From the NCBI RefSeq assembly GCF_963855985.1, contig NC_087107.1, positions 6,572,001 to 6,636,000 of the forward strand: 64,000 bases of DNA. The letters run 5' to 3'. Under the pieces are notes generated by a model. It was given only the letters and a program-made list of their open reading frames with translations. It made no database searches and had not been told where the DNA came from. Every line of letters starts with the position of its first letter. Within the stretch, counting starts at the first letter, position 1. The position numbers were made by a program, and so were the translations under genes. This stretch comes from Ostrinia nubilalis (Eukaryota; Arthropoda; Insecta; Lepidoptera; Crambidae). Shown here piece by piece: positions 1-11,525 of the stretch.

Positions 1-412
1 CCAATTGAAATAATTATAAAATGATTTGTTTTCACCCGGTGTAAACACCCACGGGTGGAATGAAACGGGTTTTTATTGGGTTTTTACCCTCATGTGGGTT
101 TTTACCCGGGTGGAAACCCATCTCTACTTGCGTATCATCGGCGGGTGATCGTCAAAATACTAAAAATATGAAACAAAGTCGCAACATTGAATGTGAACTG
201 ATTATGAAATTTTCGAGAACAGAAAACAAACTGTATGCACAGATGTTATTAAAAAACACACTGGACAGTAAAACAATCAATGATATCCGTAAAGTTATTA
301 AACTTCAAATAGTTGCAAAAAGTTCTGTTTGTCAGTGTTGCTACTAGTGACATCTCGCTCGCTCAGTTCTTTGTTGCTCTATTTCGCTAGGGAGGTAATT
401 TAAGATGCTATC

Positions 413-537
413 AATGAGGGTTTTCGCGATTGAAAAATCCGCCAGATGGCAATACGTAGACGCGAGGTCCAAATGCTGCATGATTGGTTAATTTTGACAT
501 GACATTGATAGATTTTTCAATCGCGAAAACCCTCATT
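413..537. mobile_element. Foldback MITE, shortened copy
   Basis: The ends are inverted copies beginning AATGAGGGTTTTCGCGATTG, about 27 bp at each end. The left arm continues through a segment shared almost base for base with the longer element at 28355-28535, but here the right arm is mostly deleted, leaving an asymmetric 125-bp element. No transposase is encoded. No clear target-site duplication was found, so the superfamily is not assigned. Confidence 0.8.
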
Positions 538-840
538 GAAAGAAGATTTTTATTTTCTTTTATTTTATTTATTTTACTTATATAGGAAAATAAGCAATGG
601 AACAATACGTAAGCATAATTGCATAAAAAAGTAAAATAATTTCGTTTAAATAAAACCGACTAAAAATTAAACTGACTCCGAAAAAGTATAAACTAAAAGT
701 AGAAAAATAATTGTACGTATCTCCAATATTGTCGAAGTTATCGCTGGAAAACTAAACAAAGTATCGTATTTTTTTTATTTAAAATTAATCAGTAATCGGA
801 ATAAGTGAATACTATAAATAATATCGATTAAATTTACAGA

Positions 841-899
841 TTATTGTCTATGACTCACAGGTTACAGCACTGATGTTTCAGAGACAAGTCATAGACAAT
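841..899. repeat. Inverted repeat with about 13-bp arms
   Basis: ATTGTCTATGACT on the left is matched by AGTCATAGACAAT on the right, separated by about 33 bases. It may be a degraded small TIR element; no target-site duplication was identified. Confidence 0.5.
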
Positions 900-1630
900 A
901 TGGAGATAACACATGATTTTAAACGTCAAGTCAATTTGACAAGTGTCACAAATTTTCATCGTCCACGTATTTTGCTAAAATAATTTGTTTCAAAGATTGA
1001 TTTCAAACTTGTATAAACGTGAAAATAAAGTTGGTTTCATGGGCTAGTTAAATAATGTGTATGATATTATGAACACGTAAGTGATTATGGTGTAATTGTG
1101 TATGAAAGTGTTTGTTTACATCTCTGCTGGATTCTAAAAAATCAAGGTTATAGACGAGCTAGTGAATGCTAGAGCTACATTAAAAAAGTTGAAACTTGGT
1201 GCAACTTTGTAGGAACGATCAGAGTATAGTACTTAAACAACGATGGTGCAATCTAATCTTGCTTGACGCATTTATTTGTAATATTTTAAGTTACATTGAA
1301 AACTATGTTAAAGCAACATAACTAAGTCATTCTGGCAAGAGGTAATATAAGGGCAAGAGCTGTTTCTTGCTAAAAAGCGTAAGCATTTTTTTTATTAATC
1401 CGAATCTGTTGCTTGGCTGTTTGCCCTTTGTCTTTTCCTGCAAAAGGAATAATAAAAAAAACGAATCAGGCTTGAGCTTGACATTGATGACATTTTTTTG
1501 ACACTGCTTGTCAGTCACTTGTCAACCAGTGTTTTCGCATTGCTGCACTTTGTTGTGATCTCATTTTTTTTATAAAACTACGTTTCTAAAATAATAGTAA
1601 TTATTTTCAGTGTTTATTTACCAGTTTAAA

Positions 1631-4600
1631 ATGACTGCCTCAAAATTCCATCCAGTAACGCACGTGCTATTTGACATGGATGGTTTAATTCTTAGTATGT
1701 TCAAACACAGTTCAATGTTCAAAAAGTTTTTAAAGTAAGTAATTTGTAGTATTAATAAATGTAATTAATCTTTTTTCAGATACAGAAGACTTGTATACAG
1801 TAGCTTTTAAAAATGTATTAACACCTTACGGCAAAGAGTACACATTTACTCTTAAATTGAAATTAATGGGCTCCCAAGCTCACGAGACCGCTAAAATAAT
1901 CGTCTCCGAGTTGGATTTGCCAATAACTCCTGAACAATTTATGGAAGAAACTAAGAAGCAATTTGAAAAACTATTTCCAGATACACAAGTTCTTCCTGGT
2001 AAGGTCTAACACTTATTTTAATCATCTTTCACAATATGATGGTTCAACATGTGTTATGGATAAAATAATGTTTATATTACAGGTGCAAAGCGGCTTATTG
2101 AACATTTGAATAGTCGCAACATTCCAATTGGATTAGCAACAAGTTCCAGTAAAGAAAGTTACGAGTTAAAAGTAAATAAACATCATCAAGAGCTGTTTTC
2201 TTTGTTCCCATATAAAACTATGGGATCCTCTGACCCTGAGGTGAAGAGGGGAAAGCCGTATCCTGATATATTCTTGGTTGCTGCTTCCAGATTTCCTGAT
2301 AAACCAAAACCTGGACAGGTACATAATTCAAATTTGCCATTGATGAAAAATGTTTTTAGTTAATGTTTAAAGATTATGGACTCAATTAAGATTATAGTCT
2401 TTTTCACCTAAGATGATCCGTATGACGTTTCGAGTTTGAAAGATTTAGAGATGTCACATAACTAAACCATAGCGATTTATCAATCGATTTTTTTCGGAGA
2501 TTTAGTAAAACCTACTTTTAGAGAAATATTTTGTATAGGTGTTATTTAACAAAAAAACACGTTTTTTTTAATAACAAATATTATTGTAACAATTTTTTAA
2601 TGATAATATTCAAATTTCATGGTTCGTGTTCAAAAAAACGATTCCTAAAAAGTACTGGTTCTGTTTCTTTAAATTAAAAACCATTAATTTATTTTTAATG
2701 CGTTTATTAAAGTCAATGATCGAAAAATATAGTTGATTTTTGTGATGTTTTTAATAACTAAGAATTCACTGCAATCGATTAATGAACCGCGGAAGTAATC
2801 GATTTTATTAAACAAGAAATACCCCAGCACTAAATGTATTCCGTTTCACACATCGCGTACATTAAATAAAAAATATTTTTACATCGTATTTAATTAAAAT
2901 ATAATCAATAGACTCAGATTTTACTATATATTTCAAGACAAGGTAGTTTTCTTTTTTTATCATATTGCTAATAAAATACAAATATTTTTTCAAAAATATT
3001 CTGCATAATATGTAGTATGCGTAATATGGATAACCTTGAAGTGTCATACGGATCATCTTACGTGAAAAAGACTATAGTAGTTTGTTTACTGTTAAGAGCC
3101 ATTTCACAAAAATATTCCGCGCGAATTTAGGTAAAAGCTGTCAATGCAACGTCAAAAGAGTAAAAAGAACGCTGAAATGGACAAAAAAATCTTGAGCCGT
3201 GACCGTATTAAGACTTGATTTAAGTTATTAATTTTAAGGTAGGATGAGGTATTCAAACTTGATAAATTAATTTAAATTTTTAATAGAGTTTATTAAGTCT
3301 TTTATATTTCGATTCATAATGAAACACGAATAGGTATAATATGTAAAATATATATTAAGTACAAAATAAAGACAGTCACATAGTGAAAAAAAAATTTGCC
3401 CCCTTACAGCTCCATCATCGGACCCTGGATACGAACTATTCGTCAAGGCGAATCACACAAGCCCAAACTCCATAGGGTTCTATTGTTTTGTTACGGAGGT
3501 GGCCATTGCATCTCCTCCAGATCCATTATCAGACAGAGCTAAGAAATAAATAAATATTATTATAAGTAAACAAATAACTAAAATAATTCATCTTACTATC
3601 TTACTTCTTACTAGTCTTACTAATATTATAAATACGAAAGTTTGTGTGGATGTCTGGGTGTTTGTTACACTTTCACGCAAAAACTACTGAACAGATTTTG
3701 ATGAAACTTTACAGTACAGTACAGCAGTACTAGGCAGTCTGTGTTCAACTATCGCTCGGGTCGGACGTTCCTATCGCAAGACCTTTGGTTCACGCAGTTC
3801 CGATACGACTCTAGTGCTGTGTGTAATCATTTTCGTGAATAGGTACACTGAGTTTATTAATTTCTACGAGTGGATTTCATTTTGACTGAGACCTACGCCA
3901 TGAACCCTGAACCAGAAGACCCTGTCGCCAGCGACAGCGACGCTCATCCATCCCTGGCGTCGACCAGAATAACAATGTATAGGCTATAATTTATGACGAT
4001 CTGTGACAAACTAAATTTCAAGCGGGTGAAGCCGCGGACAATACTACATATTTCATACTAGCTTTTTGCCCGCGACTTCTTCTGCGATGAAGTGGAAAAT
4101 GGTTCTAATAGAATTAAAATATTCTAAGAAAATTAATTTTGTTAAATGATTATATTTTTTGATATAAAATCTACAAATTATTATGTTTAAATATTTGAAT
4201 ACTTACAAAATTATGAGATCTTTCTAAAACAAAATTAAAACACTACACCTGCCGCAGATTTCTTTGTAAACAATGTTTTTTTGTTTTTCCTTCAGGTGCT
4301 AAAATCACCAGGCTATTGTGTGCGCATACTCTGGAGTATTCCACATACAACTGGTCGTCGGAGAAGCATAGATTTCCATTAAGTCTACTCCCGCTACCAT
4401 ATAGAACTCCGCTAAAACTCGTGAGGGCGCCAACACTTACTTTTGTATCGAAAATTAGTATGAGCAGCTGCGCACGCGGTTGCCCGTTGCAGGCTCTATG
4501 CAACCACACTATTTTAAACCGTGGTCCCTAAGCATGAGATGGGAAACTGCACTCTCTTGAATTCTCTTGAATTTGATGGTGTTAGGGGAATCCTAGGAAT

Positions 4601-7600
4601 GAATACAGACTTTCCAATGGAATCTCCTCATCAATATTGCGAAATTGCGAGTTGCAATGCAATGTTACGTTTTCACTTGTTATTTTATTGTTATCTGACC
4701 TTGATTTTTCAAACACGTGTCAAAATAAAAAAAAAATTTAAATCAAAAGTACTAAGGAATATTTCATTGATATCAACTTAGAAACAAGCACAGATCACAG
4801 AAACTAAAGAGAAATGTGACAAGGGACAAATTGGAACATATTGCTTGTGAAAGCAATGATGACAGTAGCGACGTCATTATGTAAACAGTTTATATTGCTT
4901 GCATAGTACTAAAGATTATTCGAACGTTGAATACTGATACCGCAGTGGATAATGAGCACATAATTTGATTTCTTTGTGTGTGTGAATTTCTAATACGACA
5001 CTGAGTTTCGAACTCAGCGCATTACTTAGCATCTCTCTATATTTCTATGGAACCAAGTTATCTCCAAAATAACATTCCACACCTTTTTAACCTAGTCAGG
5101 TAATAATTTTAATAAAATACGAAGCACGTCATCTATCAATAGGATATATTATGTATATTTTAGAAGTTAATAAATTATGCATAAAATATAAACACGTTTA
5201 GTTAAATCGTAGAATTTCTGAAAAACAAGTACTAAAATCATACTGAAAAAAAAGTATTAATAATATGTTATCTAATATAATGATAGTTTTGCTGCACAAA
5301 AAAGGAGACAAAGGAGATATTAACAATTATAGACCAATAAGCTTAATGTCTAATATATATAAAGTATTTTCTAAAATAATATTGTCTAGATTAACTAACA
5401 CGCTTGATGAAAACCAGCCAAAGGAGCAGGCTGGATTTAGGAGCAACTTCTCGACCATTGACCACATACACGTCCTACGCCAGATACTTCAGAAATACAG
5501 GGAATACAACAAAATATACTACTTGGGTTTCGTGGATTTCAACAAGGCATTTGATTCCCTTGAACACCACTACATATGGGAATCATTAGAACAACAAGGG
5601 GTTCATAAAAAGTACATACGCATATTAAAAATCATTTATGGAAAAAGCACAGCACAAATAAAACTGGAAAGGTCAGGTGAAGAGTTCCCGATAGAAAGAG
5701 GCGTCCGTCAAGGTGACCCTATTTCACCGAAGATATTCTCAGCAGTGTTGGAGCTGATCTTTAGGAGACTGGATTGGGATAATTACGGACTCAACGTGAA
5801 TAGAGACAAATTAAGTCATTTGAGATTCGCTGATGATTTAATACTTTTCTCCGAATGCCCGATGACCTTGGAAAAAATGCTGCAGCAATTATCAGACGAA
5901 AGTGCAAATGCAGGGCTCACAATGAATATAACAAAAACGAAAGTAATGACCAACTCCTCACAAAACATTCATATTGCAGTTAATAACCAACAGTTAGAAT
6001 ATGTAAGCGAGTACATTTACTTGGGACAATTAGTATCACCGACAGAGAGTATGCAGAAAGAAATAGAAAGAAGAATAGCAAACACTTGGAAAAGATTCTG
6101 GTCGTTGAGCGAAGTAATGAAAAATAATGAAATGCCTATGGCTGAAAAACGGAAAGTCTTCAATGCTTGCATATTGCCATGTCTTACATACGGATGCCAA
6201 ACTTGGGCCTTAACTGAACAACAACAAAATAAATTAAATATATGTCAGAACGGGATAGAGAGAAGCGTTCTAGGAGTGAGAAGAAAGGATAAAATGCAAT
6301 TAAAAAAGATCAAAGGGAAGACAAAGTTTGGAAAAGTGCAATCATTATGCAGGAAATTAAAATGGCGCTGGACAGGACATATGTTAAGAGAAAAGAAAGA
6401 GAAATGGACCAGAATAATTACGGAATGGTACCCTAGAGAAAGCAGAAGAAGTAGAGGAAGACAACCAAAGCGATGGGAAGACGATTTGAAGCAAGTAGCT
6501 GGGCCAGAATGGTTACGTACAGCAAAGGACAGAAACAAATGGAAATCCTTAGAGGAGGCCTTTGTCGAAAGACAAGCTGTTAAGAGGAGAGATAAGCCGA
6601 ATGCCGAAAATACTATTTTAGTTTAAATGAATTTTTTCTTACCTCTAGTTATAATTTGTAATATTATGTATAGTGAAATAAGTTAAAAAAATTAACAGCA
6701 ATAAAGGCTTATTTTATTTTATTTTTATTTTATCTAATTTATTTATTAAACGTCGAATTTTATCAATGATTTTGGACTAAAGTTTTTGAAAATATTTTAT
6801 AGCCTAAATAGAAAAAAATTAGGATTCTAAATCGTGAAAGAATTTTTTTTCGGAGCCTATTGCCTCCAAACAAACAAACAAACAAACAATTAAATCTTTC
6901 CTCTTTTATTAGTATAGATTTAACAACAAAGCTTCCCTCTCGAAACAAAACGCTTCTTTTTCTTCTTCACGAAACAAAACTCAAAGCGGATAAATAAATA
7001 AACAAATCTTTGGACAATTTCACAGCGCCATCTAGTCCAAAAGTAGGCAACCAATATGCTTGTGTTAAGGGTGCTAGCATAATGGATATACTTTTTTATA
7101 ATTTATTTATTAAATTAAATACATGGTACCTACATATTATACATAGTTACACCCAGATCCGTCAAAGAAATTAAAATTCATCATTTCAATTTCTGCTCGG
7201 CCGGCCGACTCGAAACAGCCTCTCGGCATAGTATCAAATGCATTTGGTCGCCGTACAAATCACCGCTTCACGACACGAACGCACGTAAACGTCACGGCGG
7301 GAAAAATGACACAGATCCTACCTTGACGGGCGCTCGCGCCATACTAATCGATGTCGGCTTACGTATTGTAATTTATACTGATATTCACATCAATATTTTG
7401 ACAAAGTGGTTACTAATATTTAAACAATAACTGTAGAAATCAATTCTACAATGAATATTCTTTATTTTTGGATACTTTTATTGCAGTTATTGCTGTGTTT
7501 TTAAACCAAAAACCACGATCAAAATGTGACGTTAATCTTCAAATTTGCCAAATTATTTTTAGATTTTACTCAATAATGGTAATGAAATTCAAGAATCTAT

Positions 7601-8209
7601 TTCATTAATGGACTACAAGAATATATGTCCGATGACTACTATATATTTTTAAGCTTATTATATGAGCATAAATAATAGATACAGGACTTTGAAAATGAGT
7701 CTGCGGCAATTTTTCCGTAAAATGGTTGTGGGAGATGGGGCACTGTGAATAAAGCAAAAGAGTTTTAGTAAATCCGTTTCATTAATGGTCAACACCAAGG
7801 ATTGACCTATCTTTCGCAGTTATTAAATAATCTCTGGGTGTTGCTTGTCTTGTAATTCATGCTTCCAAAATCTTAGAAATTCGCACGAAAATGTAAAATG
7901 GCTCTTAAATGCCAATTGGTTAGACTTCATTTTTAAGCAATAAGCTGAGATCTATTTTTCCTTCTTTCTATTAATTCTGTAAAAGATTCCAATTCATATT
8001 ATATTAATTAAAAAATAAATTATTTTCAGTGCCTGGTGTTTGAAGATGCCATAAATGGAGTTAAAGCTGCTCGAGCTGCCGGCATGCAGGTGGTGATGGT
8101 GCCAGACCCCAGGATAGACCGGGAGCTCACAAAAGAAGCTACATTGGTCCTGAACAGCTTAGAAGAATTCAAGCCAGAACTATTTGGTTTACCAACATTT
8201 GAAGACTAG
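1631..8209 (+). CDS. HAD-family phosphatase, pseudouridine-5'-phosphatase (HDHD1/PUDP, GS1-like), paralog 1
   Basis: Spliced model 1631-1694, 1780-1998, 2083-2318, 8030-8209 gives 232 aa, the usual family length, with GT/AG at every intron. Visible HAD motifs: motif I FDMDGL near residues 14-19 with the nucleophilic Asp; motif II in LATSSS; motif III Lys in KRGKPYPD; motif IV in CLVFED. The helical cap lies between motifs I and II. Family members are Mg-dependent cytosolic phosphatases acting on pseudouridine 5'-phosphate or related sugar phosphates; the substrate here is inferred. The residue before Thr-Glu after motif I is Asn, coded across intron 1, where the third paralog has Asp. Intron 3 is 5.7 kb and packed with transposons, so expression may be affected. 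The start codon is the first in-frame Met before the conserved THVLFDMDG segment. Confidence 0.9.
2395..3074. mobile_element. Tc1/mariner-type MITE (full-length copy A)
   Basis: A 680-bp non-autonomous element bounded by 32-bp terminal inverted repeats that differ at one base, opening TAGTCTTTTTCAC at the left and closing GTGAAAAAGACTA at the right. TA lies on both sides, consistent with a TA target-site duplication. It sits in intron 3 of the first HAD gene. A second full copy is at 57915-58575, and truncated copies mark the junctions of the shade tandem repeat. It has no coding capacity. Confidence 0.85.
3610..4045 (-). repeat. Lepidopteran dispersed repeat with a nested LINE-like insertion
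   Basis: The segment opens with a TACTAATATTATAAATACG type end and reads on to a GCGGGTGAAGCCGCGG type end. It is the reverse of the dispersed family also seen at 62765-63018. About 3715-3970 interrupts it with unrelated sequence. That insert holds an open start ([19 protein letters not shown]) resembling the N terminus of ORF1 of jockey/CR1-type retrotransposons. The class assignment is inference. Confidence 0.5.
4046..5240. other. Intron sequence, partly repeat-like
   Basis: Within intron 3 of the first HAD gene. A second GCCCGCGACTTC-type repeat end occurs at about 4068. The 4240-4520 stretch is less AT-rich than its surroundings and open in two frames on opposite strands, but I recognise no protein. 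A perfect 7-bp palindromic stem (CTGAGTT TCG AACTCAG) lies near 5000-5017. The rest is plain AT-rich DNA. Confidence 0.35.
5250..6735 (+). mobile_element. RTE-type LINE, 5'-truncated, with intact reverse transcriptase C-terminal ORF
   Basis: An uninterrupted frame of 453 codons (5265-6626) encodes most of a reverse transcriptase: NNYRPISL, then [10 protein letters not shown] (palm Asp), [11 protein letters not shown], and the catalytic [10 protein letters not shown]. The C-terminal tail has the WTGHMLR and [12 protein letters not shown] motifs typical of lepidopteran RTE endonuclease-reverse transcriptases. The endonuclease domain is missing at the 5' end, so this copy cannot move by itself. 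The 3' end runs into short TTTTA-type repeats, as RTE elements do. It lies in the sense direction within intron 3 of the first HAD gene. The absence of stops suggests recent insertion. Confidence 0.9.
7180..7380. other. GC-richer patch in the HAD gene 1 intron, unidentified
   Basis: This patch is rich in CpG against an AT-rich background (CGGCCGGCCGAC, GTCACGGCGGG). It has no long frame and no recognisable repeat ends. It may be an unclassified element fragment or a regulatory segment; nothing firmer can be said. Confidence 0.25.
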
Positions 8210-8260
8210 TACCACCATTGACCATCAATGGATATTAGAGTTGCTATTTATTGAATGTAC

Positions 8261-8370
8261 ACATGACAGCACATCAGGCTACCCATTTTTGTTGCAAACT
8301 CGCCCCTATTACAACTTCACAAGAACCTGTGGGTTCTGTTAACGTTGACGTGCCGTCGTCTGTACTTTTA
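8261..8370. mobile_element. Short TIR element in the 3' region of HAD gene 1
   Basis: The interior shares GTTGCAAA, TCGCCCCT and GTTGACGTGC in the same order and spacing as the element at 62178-62277. It begins near TGACAGCAC and ends near a GTGC-GTCG-CTGTAC type end, giving imperfect inverted ends. If the first HAD transcript uses the downstream AATAAA, this element lies in its 3' UTR. Confidence 0.6.
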
Positions 8371-8616
8371 TTCAGTGTACTTATACGGTGCTTACATATT
8401 TGCAAAGATAAAACTGGTCTAACGTGACAAACTTACAAACATACATTTTGTAAAACAATGCCATTGTATGATGTGATATTTTAGTAAGGGGAATTATAAA
8501 ACGAGCGACTAAAAAAAAACTTTGCGACTGATGATGGCATACTGTTTTAATACCTTGAGCGGTATGAATTTGAGTAAGCGAAAAATTTACCAAACTAACG
8601 ACGAATATTGATCAAT

Positions 8617-8622
8617 AATAAA
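8617..8622 (+). terminator. Candidate polyadenylation signal of HAD gene 1
   Basis: AATAAA occurs about 408 bases after the stop codon. It is the first canonical hexamer I noticed downstream; its use is inferred. Confidence 0.4.
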
Positions 8623-8889
8623 ATCCAGAACGAGCTTACAAAATGTGGGTTTTGATTATTACATTTCAGACATAAAAATACTATCCGGGCGACTAAATTA
8701 CTAAGTGAGCGACTAGAAATACAGAGAGGGCAACTTTAATATGAAGATACATTAGATTTTTCTAATTGAGGTTTTACTGAACGAACTACAAAAAAGTTAA
8801 TTCTAAGCAAAGTTTTGTAAGCTGCTTTATTAATGATTATTGGTTACTGATAATATATTTGAGGTCTCATGTTTTTTATTTTGATACGC

Positions 8890-9110
8890 TTTATTCATGA
8901 AAACTACAGATTGTTACAGCGCGCGAATTCGAATGGGGGCGGGGCGACTGTCCCGAATTTTTAACAAAATATGTATGCAAACACGTTTTGGGTCTAGCAA
9001 TTCGGCTCAAACTAACAACACCGCCACTGGAAGCAAAACTGATACCTATTGGACAAAAAAGAAAACGAGGCCGGCCCGCTAAGTCCAAGCCAGCTCTTAT
9101 CATACAGTGA
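8890..9110. other. GC-richer open segment, unidentified
   Basis: Both strands are open for 60-70 codons. The composition (GGGGGCGGGGCGACTG, GAGGCCGGCCCGC) differs from the surroundings. The translations match no family I know, and there is no splice context. It is probably part of the repeat complex around it. Confidence 0.3.
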
Positions 9111-9367
9111 CGATGAGTAGGTAGAGCTCCTCAATCCTCATAGGTAACAATCAATGAACCTTATTAATAAGATTCCTTTTTTTTGGGTCGACAGAAGCGA
9201 CTTATTTTATTTTGTTTTTTTTTTGTTGACTCGATTTAAGAAAATACAAATTTATTTCATTTTTCGTAATACATTGTTTCATTTGATTACCTACCCTTAA
9301 ATAATGATTTATTTTTTTCGCTACTAGAATAGTGTTCCGTCAAATATTTATTTCATAAGATCATTTT

Positions 9368-10425
9368 TAGGGTTCCGTACCTCAAAAGGAAAAAACGGAA
9401 CCCTTATAGGATCACTTTGTTGTCCGTCCGTCCGTCTGTCAAGACCCTTTATCTCAAGAACGCGTGAACGTATCAAGCTGAAATTCACATGAAATACTCA
9501 GGTCTATTGTCCCTTTAAGCTGTGAAAATATCAAACTTCTAAGCCAAGCCAATCAAAAGATACAGCCGATTATGTCGATATTTTCAACAAATTTTCAACA
9601 CTCGCAAAGGAATCAAAACCTACAGGATACTTCCCGTAAACTCAGAATCTTGAAATTTGGCATAAAGCATTGTCATATAATGCAAATATAGGAAAAATTG
9701 CGAAAATTACATTTTTTTAGTTATATAATACATATAATAAAAATATTTTAATAAAATGAAACTTACTACCTTATTTCTCACGAACGAATAAAGGTATCAA
9801 ATTGAAATTTATACCAAATACCTAGATCTGTTGTCCCTTTAAGAAGTAAAAAAATCAAACTTCTAAGTTAACGCGATCAAAAGATACAGCAGTTTATACC
9901 GACACCTTAGACGAATTTCCGTCACACGCTAGGGAATCAAAACCTACAAGGTACTTCCTGTGAACTCAGAATCTTGAAATTCGGCACGAAGCAACGTTAT
10001 ATAGTACAGATAAAGGAAAAATTGCGAAAATGATAAATTTGAAGTTATATAAAATTTAAAATATTATTTTTGCTTACATGACATAAAATATTTTTTTAAT
10101 AATTATAAACTTACTACCTACCCTTTTTCACATGAACGCGTAGAAATTCATATCAAACACTTCTTAAATCTAATTGCCTCTAAACTGTGAGAAATTCTAA
10201 ATCAACGCAAAAATTCAAAACGCTGAGGTAGGTACCTACCTATAATGCAAATATAGGAAAAATAAATAAATAAAGAATAATCATACCGCATATTTTGAAA
10301 TTCGCCACTACTCGCAACGGAATCAAGTAAGTAATTTGATTTAATACGTCATAAATTGTAAACCGCTACGTTTGTACGGCGGAACCCTCGGTGTGCGAGC
10401 CCGACTCGCACTTGGCCGGTTTTTT
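9368..10425. repeat. Lepidopteran GGTTCCGTACC...TTGGCCGG dispersed repeat
   Basis: It opens with TAGGGTTCCGTACCTCAAAA and closes with GAGCCCGACTCGCACTTGG followed by CCGGTTTTTT, ends I recognise as a widespread lepidopteran repeat. The interior holds about three degenerate direct copies of a roughly 330-bp module. Each carries phrases such as TGTCCCTTTAAG, ATCAAAAGATACAGC and CTCAGAATCTTGAAATT. A GTCC/GTCT microsatellite lies at about 9421-9440. No protein is encoded. The superfamily is uncertain. Confidence 0.7.
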
Positions 10426-11525
10426 ATTTAAATGTGGGCTTATAATACGCTGCTCATAATAGTATTTTTCAAAGTAGTTTTTGCATTCGAAACACTTCAT
10501 TAAAGTTCAAAATACCGCTCAGTATAAAAAAAGCATTTGCCAAATATTTAAAAAAATGCAGGACCTAACGTGACACTCAATCAAATATTAGGTCGCTCAA
10601 ATATTATGAAGCTTCTCATTTTGTATTTTAAGGAACTCAATTTTTTTTTGTAAGTTGCTATTCTTTTGATTTTTCGTCACTCGCACTCAGTCGCTCACTT
10701 AGTAATTCTTTAGCCCACATTAATTATTTTTGACACTTACAACATAAATTTACAGTCACTCGTTTAAATACTACCCTTTTAGTAATAATGAAGTCATTAT
10801 AAAATTCTATAATATAAAAGCTGAATGTCAATTTTGTTCAATTTTAGTAATGATAAGTTAGCTTGTGTAATAACAAGATGTTATTTATAATAAATATTTT
10901 ATTAATTACTTGAACTTCTTTTTTCCAATACACACCGTTTTTTATAAACCTTTTATTCTACCTATTTAATCTACATATTAAACATGGAAGTAATTTCTTT
11001 TTACTAAATTTTGAAAACTCATTTAATCAGTTTTTTCATTCAAATTAGTTCCTATGTACCTATTTTATAAGTAAAACTCCACAATGTGAACTTATGGTAA
11101 CTCATTTATGAAGTACGTAATTATAAAACAAATTAATTAATAACTATTCACAGAAAATTGTATCATGAATGAAGCCTGACTGCCTGAACACGAGAATACC
11201 TACTTCACAGCTTTGTTATACAGGGTGTCAGTAAAGTATAAATAGAAGTAATGACCTTGTTAAAATACGAATATGTAACTATCTAATTATACGCAAATAG
11301 CCTGTTATTGTTAACGACCCTGTATAATTATACACTTATTGATAATGCCTCAAAGATGTAGATAACGGATGGAACTGGCGTAACTTATCAGTCTTATTTT
11401 TGGTAGCCTTGTGTGAAGTCATTAGGATTCTTGCGGCAATGCCAAAACTATTATAGATCTAGTAACCATATTCAATTTTAAATTACAGTTTAATAATAAT
11501 TCGTACTTAATTAGAATTTATAAAG

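Larger units (their letters stand above)
1..1630. other. Intergenic region 5' of the first HAD phosphatase gene
   Basis: No coding exon is supported here; the small open frames are AT-rich and match nothing I recognise. The stretch at about 34-130 repeats the motif GGGTTTTTACCC in both orientations and looks like low-complexity repeat DNA. A foldback MITE (413-537) and a short inverted repeat (about 841-899) are listed separately. Just before the first gene, a pyrimidine-rich tract ends in TTTTCAG near 1610, so an intron in the 5' UTR is possible but not shown. Confidence 0.5.
8480..10800. repeat. Large diverged foldback structure with GCGACT-type motifs
   Basis: The left arm (about 8480-8830) and right arm (about 10560-10800) are inverted relatives. 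TTACTAAGTGAGCGACT at about 8699 reappears as its complement at about 10697, and ACGAGCGACT near 8501 pairs with AGTCACTCGT near 10754. The arms are diverged and repeat GCGACT. The GGTTCCGTACC repeat (9368-10425) lies between them. I see no transposase. It could be an old foldback transposon invaded by a second repeat. Confidence 0.5.
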
